Assembly (NCBI RefSeq): GCF_900114065.1
Contig: NZ_FORS01000004.1
Location: 310,001-374,000 of the forward strand
Source: Stutzerimonas kunmingensis
GTDB lineage: Bacteria; Pseudomonadota; Gammaproteobacteria; Pseudomonadales; Pseudomonadaceae
DNA length: 64,000 nt
Direction: 5' to 3'
In this document: piece after piece, positions 8,690-16,557 of the stretch
How the letters are laid out: each line of letters begins with the position of its first letter
Position numbering within the stretch: the stretch's first letter is position 1
The notes under the pieces: generated by a model
The model's database searches: none
Told to the model about the DNA's origin: nothing
The model's input: only the letters and a program-made list of their open reading frames with translations
Made by a program: the position numbers and the translations under genes

Positions 8690-10006
8690 TCATCGGCAAG
8701 CGACCTCTGCCATCGCCGGTACTTCCACTCGCCTGTCCGCCTGCTTGCCGAGCTGCCAGCCGAGGTAGCCCCAGAGCAGCGCGCAGAGTGCGCCGGCCAC
8801 GGCTACCAGGCCGGCGCCCTGACCGAACATGTCCAGTGCCGTCTTCCCCCAGCCGCTGACGGCATCGCCGGCGCGGTAGACAACCGTGTCGATGACGCTC
8901 TTCGCCTTGTACTTGCTCTCCGCATCCAGCGGCGCGAAGAGCATTTCCCGTCCGGGCCGGACGAACGCGTACTCGCCGATGCGGCGCACGATCATCAGCG
9001 CGGCGAGCACGGCGAAACTGGGCATCAGCGCCAGGCCAATAAAGCCGACGCAGACCAGCAGCGGCACGATGGCCAGCAGCACGCGCACGCCAAGCTTCTG
9101 CGCCAGGCGCCCGGTGATGAACAGTTGCGACAGCAGCGCGCCCGCCTGGACGACCACGTCGATGGTGCCGAACACGCGAACCTGGGCGGCCCGGTCAGGG
9201 AACAGCTCGGCCACCAGGCGCGCCTGCTCGAAATAGAGGAAAGTGGTCACGGTGGCCAGCAGCACCACGAAGCCGGCGATGCCGAGCAGATAAGGCGACT
9301 GCAGCACCCGCGTCATCCCGCTGAACGGGTTGCCTGGCACCGGCTTGCGCGTGCTTTCCGCCGGGGCCGCGCCGTGGCGCCCTGCTCCACCGATCTCGCG
9401 CCAGCGCATCAGTGAGAACTTCAGCGCCAGCGCCGCGCCCAGCAACAAGGCGGCGAGCAGCATCAACCCCGACTCGCCCAGGCTGCCGATCAGCAACGCA
9501 CTGAGCGCCGGCCCGACCAGCCCGCCGACGCTCGCGCCGGCGGCGATAAAGGCGAACAGCCGCTTGGCCTGGGCGCTATCGAACACATCCGCCATCAGGC
9601 TCCAGGCCACGGACATGACGAACAGGTTGTAGACCGATATCCACACGTAAAACACCCGCGCCAGCCAGGGGTTTTCGCCCTGCAGTAGAAACAGCGCGGA
9701 GAACAGCAGCAGGTTCAGGCAAAAGAAGCCGTACACCCAATCGACGAAATGCAGCCGCGGTACGCGGGAGCTGAGCCAGGCGAACAACGGAACGGCAGCC
9801 AGCATGACAAAGAAGGTCGCGGTGAACAGCCATTGCAGGTTTTCCACCCCCGCCGCGATGCCCATCGACTCGCGGATCGGGCGCAGCATGAAGTAGCCGG
9901 CGAAGAGACAGAAAAACAGCAGGAAGCCACTCAGCGCCGGACGCAGCTCATGCGCTTCGGCATTGATCGTGGCACTCAGGCGATGCACAACGGATGGCGT
10001 GCTCAT
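8690..10006 (-). CDS. MFS-type transporter of the NTP/NDP exchange (Npt-like) group
   Basis: The 438-residue protein has about twelve hydrophobic segments. Its N-terminal part (GYFMLRPIRESMGIAAG, then WLFTATFFVMLAAVP) is characteristic of proteins annotated as NTP/NDP exchange transporters or AAA-family carriers in pseudomonads. In free-living bacteria these proteins are not shown to exchange ATP, so the substrate is left open. The ATG at 10006 is preceded by CAGGAG at a suitable distance. It is followed on the same strand, 68 bases upstream, by the SDR gene and may share its transcript. Confidence 0.75.
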   Translation of the reverse strand: MSTPSVVHRLSATINAEAHELRPALSGFLLFFCLFAGYFMLRPIRESMGIAAGVENLQWLFTATFFVMLAAVPLFAWLSSRVPRLHFVDWVYGFFCLNLLLFSALFLLQGENPWLARVFYVWISVYNLFVMSVAWSLMADVFDSAQAKRLFAFIAAGASVGGLVGPALSALLIGSLGESGLMLLAALLLGAALALKFSLMRWREIGGAGRHGAAPAESTRKPVPGNPFSGMTRVLQSPYLLGIAGFVVLLATVTTFLYFEQARLVAELFPDRAAQVRVFGTIDVVVQAGALLSQLFITGRLAQKLGVRVLLAIVPLLVCVGFIGLALMPSFAVLAALMIVRRIGEYAFVRPGREMLFAPLDAESKYKAKSVIDTVVYRAGDAVSGWGKTALDMFGQGAGLVAVAGALCALLWGYLGWQLGKQADRRVEVPAMAEVACR

Positions 10007-10073
10007 GGGCGCGCTCCTGACAAAGGAAGAGAGGTAACCGGGCGCGGGCGCAAGGCGGCCCGCGCCCGAGGGT

Positions 10074-11120
10074 TCAGGGGTAGCCCACGCCGGTCAGGCG
10101 TTCCGACAGCTGCCACAACTCGGCGGCATCCGCCTGGTTCGCGGCGGCCTCGGGAACCCTGGCAAAGCCCAGCGGCCCACGTTTCTCCTCCTCGCCGGTC
10201 GGCCCGTAATAGGCGCCGCCGACCGCTTCCGGCGCGGTCGCGGCATACAGGGTCGGCAGTGCGCCTTGGGCGGCGGAGTGGTACTTGTCGCGATCCTTGG
10301 CCCAGTTGGCAGCGAACTCGCTATCCAGCCCCGGCCCGCGCTTGACCAGTTCGGTCACCGCGACGCCCGGGTGCGCGGCGATGCTGCGAATGCCCCAGCC
10401 GGCGGAATCGCTGTGGCGCTGCAACTCCATTGCCCAGGTCAGCACCGCCAGCTTGGATTGCGCGTAGGTGGCGTAGGGGTTGTAGTCCTGCTCGGCCTGC
10501 AGGTCCGCGAAGTTCAGGCGACCTCGACCCGCCGCAATGCTGGACAGGCTGACCACCCGGGCATCGTCGCTTTCCAGCAGCAGCGGCATCAGCAACGCGG
10601 TCAGAGCGAACGGCCCGAGGTAGTTGGTCGCCAGCTGCAGCTCATGGCCGTCAGCGGAAGTGCCCCGCTCAGGAGGCGCCATGATTGCCGCGTTGTTGAT
10701 CAGCACGTCCAGGCGCGGCAAGCGTTCCTGAAGGCGCTCAGCGAGGCCGCGCACCGAGGCCAGGTTGGCCAGATCGACGGCCTCGAACTGCACGCGGGCA
10801 TCCGGCACCTGCTCACCTATCCGCTCGATCGTCTCCTGCCCGCGCTCGGCGTTGCGCGCGGCGATGATCACCTCGGCGCCGGCGCGTGACAGCGCCAGCG
10901 CATCTTCGTAGCCCATACCGCTGGTGCCGCCGGTGACCAGCACGATGCGGCCGGTCTGGGCCGGCATGTCGGCCAGGCTCCAGTCCGGTGTCGGCGCCGG
11001 TCGGTTGGCGGCTTCGACGGTCAGCGTTCCAGCCAGCGCCACCCCGGCGATCAGCGCTCTGGCCAGCTTCATAAGAGGCCAAGCATTACTGCCCGGCCCG
11101 GTTGCGTTTCTCTGCGCCAT
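10074..11120 (-). CDS. Short-chain dehydrogenase/reductase with hydrophobic N-terminus
   Basis: The product has 348 residues. Residues about 17-38 form a hydrophobic segment that may be a signal or anchor sequence. The SDR domain follows: cofactor motif VTGGTSGMGYEDAL, then NNAAIMAPPE, then catalytic S with YAQSK (YxxxK). This matches retinol-dehydrogenase/WW-oxidoreductase-type SDRs. GAGGAA lies 7 bases before the ATG at 11120; an internal ATG at 11072 (MKLARAL) would also retain the hydrophobic segment. The gene is divergent from a LysR regulator at 11269, which probably controls it. Confidence 0.87.
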   Translation of the reverse strand: MAQRNATGPGSNAWPLMKLARALIAGVALAGTLTVEAANRPAPTPDWSLADMPAQTGRIVLVTGGTSGMGYEDALALSRAGAEVIIAARNAERGQETIERIGEQVPDARVQFEAVDLANLASVRGLAERLQERLPRLDVLINNAAIMAPPERGTSADGHELQLATNYLGPFALTALLMPLLLESDDARVVSLSSIAAGRGRLNFADLQAEQDYNPYATYAQSKLAVLTWAMELQRHSDSAGWGIRSIAAHPGVAVTELVKRGPGLDSEFAANWAKDRDKYHSAAQGALPTLYAATAPEAVGGAYYGPTGEEEKRGPLGFARVPEAAANQADAAELWQLSERLTGVGYP

Positions 11121-11228
11121 GATCGTTTCCTCGTCGTCGTGAATGGCCTGCCTCAGGCAGAGGCGGCCGACGGAGGAAGTATCAGCGTACGATCACAGGC
11201 TGATAATCCAGGCAAACATGGACGGGCT

Positions 11229-11257
11229 GTTCGACCATTCGTACAGTTCGATCATTC
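11229..11257 (+). promoter_or_regulatory. 12-bp direct repeat in the SDR/LysR divergent promoter
   Basis: GTTCGACCATTC (11229-11240) and GTTCGATCATTC (11246-11257) are direct repeats with one mismatch and a 17-bp period, under two helical turns. They end one base before the AAGGAGG ribosome binding site of the LysR gene, so a bound protein would block its own expression. This is a candidate regulator site; the binding protein is inferred only. Confidence 0.4.
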
Positions 11258-11268
11258 AAGGAGGTCCC

Positions 11269-12174
11269 ATGCGTCAACCCAACCTGAGTGATGTAGCCCT
11301 GTTCGCCGCTGTGGTCGAAGCCGGAGGGTTTCGCGCCGCGGCGCAGAAACGCGGCATGTCGGCGTCCTCGCTGAGCGATTGCATGCGCCGCCTGGAAAGC
11401 GATCTGGGCTTGCGCCTGCTCAACCGCACCACCCGTAGCGTCACCCCGACCAGCGCCGGCGAACGCCTGCTGGAACGCCTGCGCCCGGCGCTGGACGAGA
11501 TCAGCGCCGCATTCAACGACCTGGACGATGACGCCCAACGGCCGGTCGGCACCGTCAAGCTGAACGTGCCGGTGCCGGTGGCGCGCTTCCTGTTGCCGGA
11601 CCTGCTGAGCCGCTTCCTCAAGCTCTACCCGGCGGTGAACGTCGAAGTGGTGATGGAGAACACCTTTATCGACGTCATCGCGGCGGGCTACGACGCCGGG
11701 GTGCGCTACGAGGAAAGCCTCGCCAAGGACATGATCGCCATCCCCATCGGCCCGCGCCGGCAACGCTTCGTCGCCGCCGCCGCGCCCAGCTACCTCGCCG
11801 CCCATGGCACACCGCGGCACCCGTCCGAGCTGACCGAGCACCAGCTGCTCGGCCATCGTTTCGAGAGCGGCAAGGTGGGTGTTTTCGAGTTCGAGAAGGA
11901 CGGCCGAACCCTGCGCATACCGCCACAAGGCCAGCTCGTCACCTCCTCCCACGACCTGAAGACCAGCGCGGCGATCAACGGCCTGGGCATCATCTACACC
12001 TTCGAGGACTTCATCCGCGAGCCGCTCGCCGACGGCCGCCTGACGCCCATCCTCGAAGACTGGTGGCAGTCATTCGACGGCCCCTATCTCTACTACCACG
12101 GCCGCCGCCACATGCCCTCGCCGCTCAGGGCTTTCGTCGATTTCCTCAAGGCCGAGGGGCAAGAGCGGGCCTGA
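11269..12174 (+). CDS. LysR-family transcriptional regulator
   Basis: The 301-residue protein has an N-terminal winged HTH (LSDVALFAAVVEAGGFRAAA, then LNRTTRSVTPTSAGERLLE) and a C-terminal LysR substrate-binding domain with DAGVRYEESLAKDMIAIPIG. It resembles the group that regulates adjacent oxidoreductases. The ATG at 11269 was chosen because a near-perfect AAGGAGG lies 5 bases upstream. It is transcribed away from the SDR gene at 11120 and likely controls it. Downstream of its stop lies the remnant of a GST gene, so its original neighbour was probably the GST now displaced to 15432. Confidence 0.93.
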   Translation: MRQPNLSDVALFAAVVEAGGFRAAAQKRGMSASSLSDCMRRLESDLGLRLLNRTTRSVTPTSAGERLLERLRPALDEISAAFNDLDDDAQRPVGTVKLNVPVPVARFLLPDLLSRFLKLYPAVNVEVVMENTFIDVIAAGYDAGVRYEESLAKDMIAIPIGPRRQRFVAAAAPSYLAAHGTPRHPSELTEHQLLGHRFESGKVGVFEFEKDGRTLRIPPQGQLVTSSHDLKTSAAINGLGIIYTFEDFIREPLADGRLTPILEDWWQSFDGPYLYYHGRRHMPSPLRAFVDFLKAEGQERA

Positions 12175-12185
12175 CTCAGCGCAGG

Positions 12186-12237
12186 TCAGGGCTTGGGCAG
12201 ATAGCCCGGAAGCGCCTCCAGCCGCTTCATTCCAGCG
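12186..12237 (-). pseudogene. Remnant of a glutathione S-transferase 3' end
   Basis: On the minus strand these 52 bases would encode the last residues of a GST (LEALPGYLPKP then stop). They match the end of the intact GST gene (15432-15483) in all but four or five positions plus one inserted base. The extra A creates the TGA that now ends the thrH-like gene, whose last three codons lie in the remnant. It marks the left edge of the inserted cassette. Confidence 0.8.
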
Positions 12238-12841
12238 CAGCTCTTTCATGAACGTGCAAAGGAATAATCTCATCGACACTTGCCACAGTTTTAATATCTG
12301 GAGCAGCTGCGCGCGTCGCTGCAGACGGGCTGACTAAATAACTTTTATTCGCCATTCGCAACATCGCGAGATCATTGAAGGCATCACCTACTGCCAACAC
12401 ATAACGCCCTTCAGAAAGCGCCTGGGCCACATGGTCTTCCTTACCGGCGCGCTTATAAAAACTGCAATCCGTCACAAAGCCAAAACGATCCACATTCAGG
12501 CGATGACACATAGCTGTCGGCCCGCCTAACAAGTCGAAGAGCGGATTTGCCAACTCGAGAAAGCAGTCAGAAATAATGTTTATCTCGTACTCATTAAAAG
12601 AAAGCTCATCAAGAAACTGTCTGGCGCCGGGAACAGGCTCAACATGGGATAGTATTCGGCTGACACAGCTGAGTCTTAAGCCGTTGTCACGCAGAAGCGC
12701 AATGCGATTTCGCATCAACAAATCGTAATCTGGCACCTCGCGCGTGGTCAGTGCCAGGGAATCGATGCCTGTACGCTCGGCAATGATTGGCCAAAGCTCC
12801 GGGACCAAAACACCCTCTAGATCTATGCAGGCCAGTTTCAT
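12227..12841 (-). CDS. thrH: ThrH-like HAD phosphatase / homoserine phosphotransferase
   Basis: The 204-residue protein starts MKLACIDLEGVLVPE, the HAD motif 1 of ThrH with D7 and E9. It then shows TGIDSLALTTREVPDYDLLM, motif 2 NIISDCF and motif 4 AVGDAFNDLAMLR. ThrH of P. aeruginosa is a cytoplasmic enzyme with phosphoserine phosphatase and phosphoserine-to-homoserine phosphotransferase activity, about 205 residues long. The ATG at 12841 has AGGAGAGG just upstream. An earlier ATG at 12859 overlaps the exporter stop but lacks a ribosome site. It is the last gene of an operon with a dioxygenase and an exporter. Codon use is more AT-rich than the flanks. Its role here may be on a phosphorylated or hydroxy amino acid. 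Confidence 0.82.
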   Translation of the reverse strand: MKLACIDLEGVLVPELWPIIAERTGIDSLALTTREVPDYDLLMRNRIALLRDNGLRLSCVSRILSHVEPVPGARQFLDELSFNEYEINIISDCFLELANPLFDLLGGPTAMCHRLNVDRFGFVTDCSFYKRAGKEDHVAQALSEGRYVLAVGDAFNDLAMLRMANKSYLVSPSAATRAAAPDIKTVASVDEIIPLHVHERAALE

Positions 12842-12855
12842 AAGCCTCTCCTGAA

Positions 12856-13473
12856 TCATCGCCCAACGCCAGGCAATACTAAGCTCGCGCCAAGACCAAT
12901 CAGCGCGGTACCAATAACCCGGTCAACAATGTGCTGCTTTCTCAGTATGCGTCTACGCAGAGCCTCAGCGGAAAAGAATACCGCCACTAAGCTAAACCAA
13001 ACCAAGTGAGACAACGACATAAATATACCGTAAGCAAAATTAACGTATAGAGAGCTATCGGCGCGCACTACCTGACTATAAGTTGCAACCACAAACAACA
13101 TTGTTTTTGGATTGAGCGCATTAGTAAAAAAACCAGTCCGAAATGCTTTCCAAGCTGTAGACTCACGTCCGTCAGCCTCCCCTATCGTCAGGGCTCCAGC
13201 ATTCATCAACGATTTAATTCCCAAGTAAATGAGATAGCCAGCGCCGAGCATCTTCATACTTATGAACAGTATGGGTGAGTGGGTAATTATTACAGCGATT
13301 CCGAAAACCGTGTAAAAAACATGGACCTGCACGCCACAAGCAATACCTAGCGCAGCCGTCAAACCATTCTTCCGCCCGAACGAGTAACTATTGCGGGTCA
13401 CCATGGCAAAGTCGGGACCTGGACTGACAACAGCTAAGACAGTAATGGCGGCCACTGCAAACAATTCGTTCAT
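12856..13473 (-). CDS. LysE/RhtB-family amino-acid exporter
   Basis: This 205-residue, six-segment membrane protein has the RhtB signature VSPGPDFAMVTRNSYSFGRKNGL near the N-terminus and FFTNALNPKTMLFV in the middle. It should export free amino acids or derivatives across the inner membrane. CGGAG lies upstream of the ATG at 13473. It sits 48 bases after the dioxygenase stop and 14 bases before thrH, in one minus-strand operon. The context suggests that its cargo is the product of the dioxygenase. Base composition is clearly lower in GC than the flanking core genes. Confidence 0.88.
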   Translation of the reverse strand: MNELFAVAAITVLAVVSPGPDFAMVTRNSYSFGRKNGLTAALGIACGVQVHVFYTVFGIAVIITHSPILFISMKMLGAGYLIYLGIKSLMNAGALTIGEADGRESTAWKAFRTGFFTNALNPKTMLFVVATYSQVVRADSSLYVNFAYGIFMSLSHLVWFSLVAVFFSAEALRRRILRKQHIVDRVIGTALIGLGASLVLPGVGR

Positions 13474-13521
13474 TTACATTCTCCGAGGCGGTAAGACTAG
13501 CCTACCGCCAGGATCTATTAA

Positions 13522-14304
13522 TCAGCGCTTACTGAAGGTGATAACCAATACATCTCGATAAGCGGGCAACTCTGGATCTATCTGAATGACCGGTGTTACA
13601 CCATGCAGCACACGCTCGTCATTCACGATGGCGGCCTCCAACTCATGTGCAAGTGTAAGACTACTCAACGGTCGTCTATCACGGTCATAGATAGACGTTT
13701 CTCCATTAACGATGTTGACGCGATTAACCAGCATCATGAAAACGAAGTTTACCCCATCACGATGAATGCCTTCAGGAGTTGGTGAGGCTGGAAGCTGTGA
13801 AGCATTTATTCTGAACTGGTGAACCTCGATGTGCCAAGAATAATACTGAGCTAGGCTACTAAAACTGGCACAACATAGCTTCAATGCAGAGCGCAACACT
13901 TTCCCTTCGCTTATTTCGCCCTCTATCGGAGCAAAGTATCGTGGAATACCGCCGTTGAGGCTGTTGTAGTCAGTGCTCTGAAAGTGCGGTTGGTGCGGTT
14001 CCATAACGGGGCACTGTATGCCAGGACCAGCACTGTATGTCCCATGTCGGCGGAAACGGTACGTGCCGCCATCGCGCATATACGCGTCCTGCTCAAGGCG
14101 ATTCCAGCTCTCCTGAAAAGCATGCCAATCATCCATGACGTCTGGGTCCATTGCAGTCAGCAGCTTGGTAGTCTTTCGGCCAGCAAGGAAAATGAAATCT
14201 TTTTGTGCTACTTTTTCGCACAGATTTCTGACTTCAGGCGACGGGTTGGTGAGCTGAGGGTGAAACATGACGGCATTTTGTATATCGCTTCGCATGTTAT
14301 TCAT
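13522..14304 (-). CDS. 2OG-Fe(II) amino-acid dioxygenase, PF10014 (BsmA/IDO-like) family
   Basis: The 260-residue protein matches the free L-amino-acid hydroxylase family that includes Bacillus isoleucine dioxygenase (IDO) and BsmA. It has FQSTDYNSLNGGIPRYFAPIE at about 108-128 and then PTPEGIHRDGVNFVF, with H181 and D183 as iron ligands. RVLHGVTPV supplies the distal H234, and AYRDVLVITF supplies R250 for 2-oxoglutarate. All expected catalytic residues are present. It probably hydroxylates a free aliphatic amino acid in the cytoplasm using O2 and 2-oxoglutarate; the substrate is unknown. AGGAGG precedes the ATG at 14304. It is the first gene of a three-gene operon and is divergent from a LysR regulator. 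GC content is low. Confidence 0.85.
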   Translation of the reverse strand: MNNMRSDIQNAVMFHPQLTNPSPEVRNLCEKVAQKDFIFLAGRKTTKLLTAMDPDVMDDWHAFQESWNRLEQDAYMRDGGTYRFRRHGTYSAGPGIQCPVMEPHQPHFQSTDYNSLNGGIPRYFAPIEGEISEGKVLRSALKLCCASFSSLAQYYSWHIEVHQFRINASQLPASPTPEGIHRDGVNFVFMMLVNRVNIVNGETSIYDRDRRPLSSLTLAHELEAAIVNDERVLHGVTPVIQIDPELPAYRDVLVITFSKR

Positions 14305-14381
14305 AGGTCCTCCTGATGGGCAATACCACCGCTTTGACTCAAGTGGCAGCAGAAATCTTGCGGACCTACAAGCAATTAGAA

Positions 14382-14397
14382 AAACGATTTATCGTTT
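14382..14397. promoter_or_regulatory. Perfect palindrome in the dioxygenase/LysR intergenic region
   Basis: AAACGAT and ATCGTTT form a perfect 7-bp inverted repeat with a 2-base spacer. It lies 28 bases before the LysR ATG and about 78 bases upstream of the dioxygenase ATG. This is where LysR proteins usually bind to repress themselves and activate the divergent operon. Confidence 0.5.
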
Positions 14398-14425
14398 CCG
14401 ATATCTGTGAGAAAACGTCGTCTAT

Positions 14426-15361
14426 ATGAATTTACCTCCGCTAGCTTCGTTTCGGTTTTTCACTGTTGCAGCCAAAACTCAGAGCTTCGTCAAAGCAGCT
14501 GAGCAACTGCACGTAACTCACGGCGCCGTTAGTCGTCAGGTGCGGCTGCTGGAGGAAGCTATCGGGGTCGAGTTATTTGATCGGCGCAACAGGGCAATAT
14601 TTCTCAACCAGGCAGGCCACCTCCTTCTTAACGTGACAGCGCCCCTGTTCGATCAGTTGGAAGATGCCGTTTATCGCTTACAGCGAGAGGGTCGAGAAGA
14701 CGTCCTTGTGCTCTCCTGTGAGCCCACCATCGCCATGAAGTGGCTGATCCCTCGACTTCCTGCTTTTCATGAAGCGCATCCGAACTTGCAGATCCAATTA
14801 TTGGCCGCCGGCGGGCCGATTGATTTCGCCCGCTCAGGGGCTGATCTCGCAATCCGCCGCGATGACTTTCATTGGGGCAGCTCTGTACACAGCGTGAAAA
14901 TCTGCGAAGAGTGGATCGGGCCGGTTTGTACGCCGCCAAATACTCCCGACAAGAAACGGCTGGACAAATTAAGCCTGTTACACAGCAAGACTCGCCCGAT
15001 GGCATGGGATAATTGGCTACGCCTTACGGGAGTGGATCTCTCTGGTTCTATAAAGGTCGACTATGAGCATTTCTACCTGTCCATTCAGGCGGCGACGTCA
15101 GGATTAGGAGTAGGAATGGCGTCCCTATTTATGGTTCAAGCCGAACTGGAGTCCGGCCAGCTAGTTGCGCCGTATGGCTTTATCCGAGACGGTTCAACAT
15201 ATTGCCTTTTATCACCCAAAGCTTTGGATGAAAGTTCCAAGTGCAATATATTCAAGAGCTGGATAACGGAACAACTTGATCACTACATTGAGCTTATGGG
15301 TGGTGAGCTGCCGCCAACAGCTAACTCGACGAGCAGCCCACATCCCGCGGTATCTTCTTAG
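14426..15361 (+). CDS. LysR-family (GcvA-like) transcriptional regulator
   Basis: The 311-residue protein begins MNLPPLASFRFFTVAAKTQS and has a winged HTH with LHVTHGAVSRQVRLLEEAIG, the pattern of the GcvA/AmpR branch. RSGADLAIRRDDFHWG in the effector domain is also typical of GcvA-like regulators. It is divergent from the dioxygenase-exporter-thrH operon and almost certainly controls it, perhaps in response to an amino acid. It shares the lower GC of the cassette. No strong ribosome binding site is visible before the ATG at 14426. Confidence 0.88.
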   Translation: MNLPPLASFRFFTVAAKTQSFVKAAEQLHVTHGAVSRQVRLLEEAIGVELFDRRNRAIFLNQAGHLLLNVTAPLFDQLEDAVYRLQREGREDVLVLSCEPTIAMKWLIPRLPAFHEAHPNLQIQLLAAGGPIDFARSGADLAIRRDDFHWGSSVHSVKICEEWIGPVCTPPNTPDKKRLDKLSLLHSKTRPMAWDNWLRLTGVDLSGSIKVDYEHFYLSIQAATSGLGVGMASLFMVQAELESGQLVAPYGFIRDGSTYCLLSPKALDESSKCNIFKSWITEQLDHYIELMGGELPPTANSTSSPHPAVSS

Positions 15362-15423
15362 CAGGTAGGCCGTAACTCGGAATGCTGGCCGACAGCGGTT
15401 TTGTCAGTAAACCTGCCTACCTG
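15362..15423. terminator. Long inverted repeat at the right edge of the inserted cassette
   Basis: CAGGTAGGC (15362-15370) and GCCTACCTG (15415-15423) are perfect 9-bp arms 44 bases apart, starting at the LysR stop. The repeat ends 8 bases before the intact GST gene. It may terminate both convergent genes or be a trace of the recombination edge. No matching copy was found at the left edge. Confidence 0.4.
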
Positions 15424-15431
15424 ATCGACAC

Positions 15432-16019
15432 TCAGGGCTTGGGCAGATAGCCCGGCAACGCTTCCAGCCGCTCCATCCAGCGGACGACGTGGCTGTACGG
15501 CGTGAGATCCACATCCCCTTCCGGCGCTAGCACCACGTAGGGGTAGACCGCGCAATCGGCGATGGTCGGCCGGTCGATCGCCAGCCAATCGTGGCGCTGC
15601 AGATGGTCGTCCAGCAGCTTGAGCACCGCCGGCGCCTTGGCCAGCGCCGCGGCCTTGTCCAGCGGATAGCCGAACTTCTGAACCAGCCGCGCCGCATTCA
15701 GGCTCTGCTGGATCTCGTTCGCGGTGAAGGACAGCCACTGCACGATCTCCGCCTGCCCGCGCGGGTTGTCCGGCCACCACGCCAGGCCGCCGTATGCGCC
15801 GGCGAGGTAAACCAGAATGGCCTGCGAGTCGCGGACGATATGGTCGCCATCATCCAGAATCGGCAGCTGCCCCAGCGGGTTCAGCTCGGACAGCGGCGGC
15901 TTCTTGTGCGCACCATTGGCGAAATCTACGGCCACCAGTTCAAGGTCGATATTTGCCAGCGCAGCGAACAGCCGCACCTTGTAGCAGTTGCCGGATGGAC
16001 CCAGGTCGTACAGTTTCAT
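15432..16019 (-). CDS. Glutathione S-transferase family protein
   Basis: This 195-residue protein has a thioredoxin-like N-terminal domain starting MKLYDLGPSGNCYKVRL. Its glutathione-site motifs are LNPLGQLPILDD and DSQAILVYLA. An all-helical C-terminal domain follows (LAIDRPTIADCAVYPYVVLA). It probably conjugates or reduces small electrophiles in the cytoplasm. Its ATG overlaps the stop of the VOC-family gene (16016-16019), so the two are translationally coupled. A degenerate second copy of its last 50 bases at 12186 shows that foreign DNA was inserted beside it. Confidence 0.9.
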   Translation of the reverse strand: MKLYDLGPSGNCYKVRLFAALANIDLELVAVDFANGAHKKPPLSELNPLGQLPILDDGDHIVRDSQAILVYLAGAYGGLAWWPDNPRGQAEIVQWLSFTANEIQQSLNAARLVQKFGYPLDKAAALAKAPAVLKLLDDHLQRHDWLAIDRPTIADCAVYPYVVLAPEGDVDLTPYSHVVRWMERLEALPGYLPKP

Positions 16020-16444
16020 TGCGCACCTTCTCTGATGAGCTGATTGAATTCGAGAACGTTGCCGTCCGGGTCGCGGATGAACAGCGCGATCCGCCGCGGG
16101 CCGATGGGATGCGGCCCCTCGGTGATGACGATGTTCTGCGCCTCGAGCCAATGCTGGAGCGCCGCGAGGTCATCGACGATAAAGGCCGGATGGGTCATGC
16201 CGGGCCGCTTGACCGGCGCATCCAGCAGCACGTTGTGCGCATCAGCGGCACGCGCACCGTTGAAGATCAGATTGATGCGCACGCCATCCGGGCTGAGCAT
16301 TTCGTTAGCCTCGAACAGCGGGAAGCTGGCGCTCTCGACGAAGCCCAGCGCCTGGTAGAAGGCCATCGCCCGCGGCCGGTCGCTGACACGAATGCCGATG
16401 TGGTCGTAGGCGACAATGCGAGCGGGACTGGCTGACTGATTCAT
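16016..16444 (-). CDS. VOC (glyoxalase/dioxygenase-fold) family protein
   Basis: The 142-residue protein shows the paired beta-alpha-beta-beta-beta VOC fold: DHIGIRVSDRPRAMAFYQALGF in the first half, and FIRDPDGNVLEFNQL in the second. H15 and the terminal Glu are likely metal ligands. It could be a glyoxalase-like, fosfomycin-resistance-like or extradiol-type enzyme; the substrate is unknown. It is the first gene of a two-gene operon with the GST, which suggests glutathione-linked detoxification. It is divergent from the LysR gene at 16558. Confidence 0.87.
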   Translation of the reverse strand: MNQSASPARIVAYDHIGIRVSDRPRAMAFYQALGFVESASFPLFEANEMLSPDGVRINLIFNGARAADAHNVLLDAPVKRPGMTHPAFIVDDLAALQHWLEAQNIVITEGPHPIGPRRIALFIRDPDGNVLEFNQLIREGAQ

Positions 16445-16557
16445 GTGCGAAACTCCAGGAAATCTCAGTCCCTGCAGTGTCAGCCACCGCGCCGGTTTCA
16501 CCTATGCCGCGGGCCTGACAACATCTATGCAGTGATCGCACAAATCCCGGGGTGGCA

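Noticed and set aside
12186-15483. Interpretation of the doubled GST end as a transposon target-site duplication
   Set aside because: The copies are about 50 bp, not identical, contain an indel, and no transposase or terminal inverted repeats are present.
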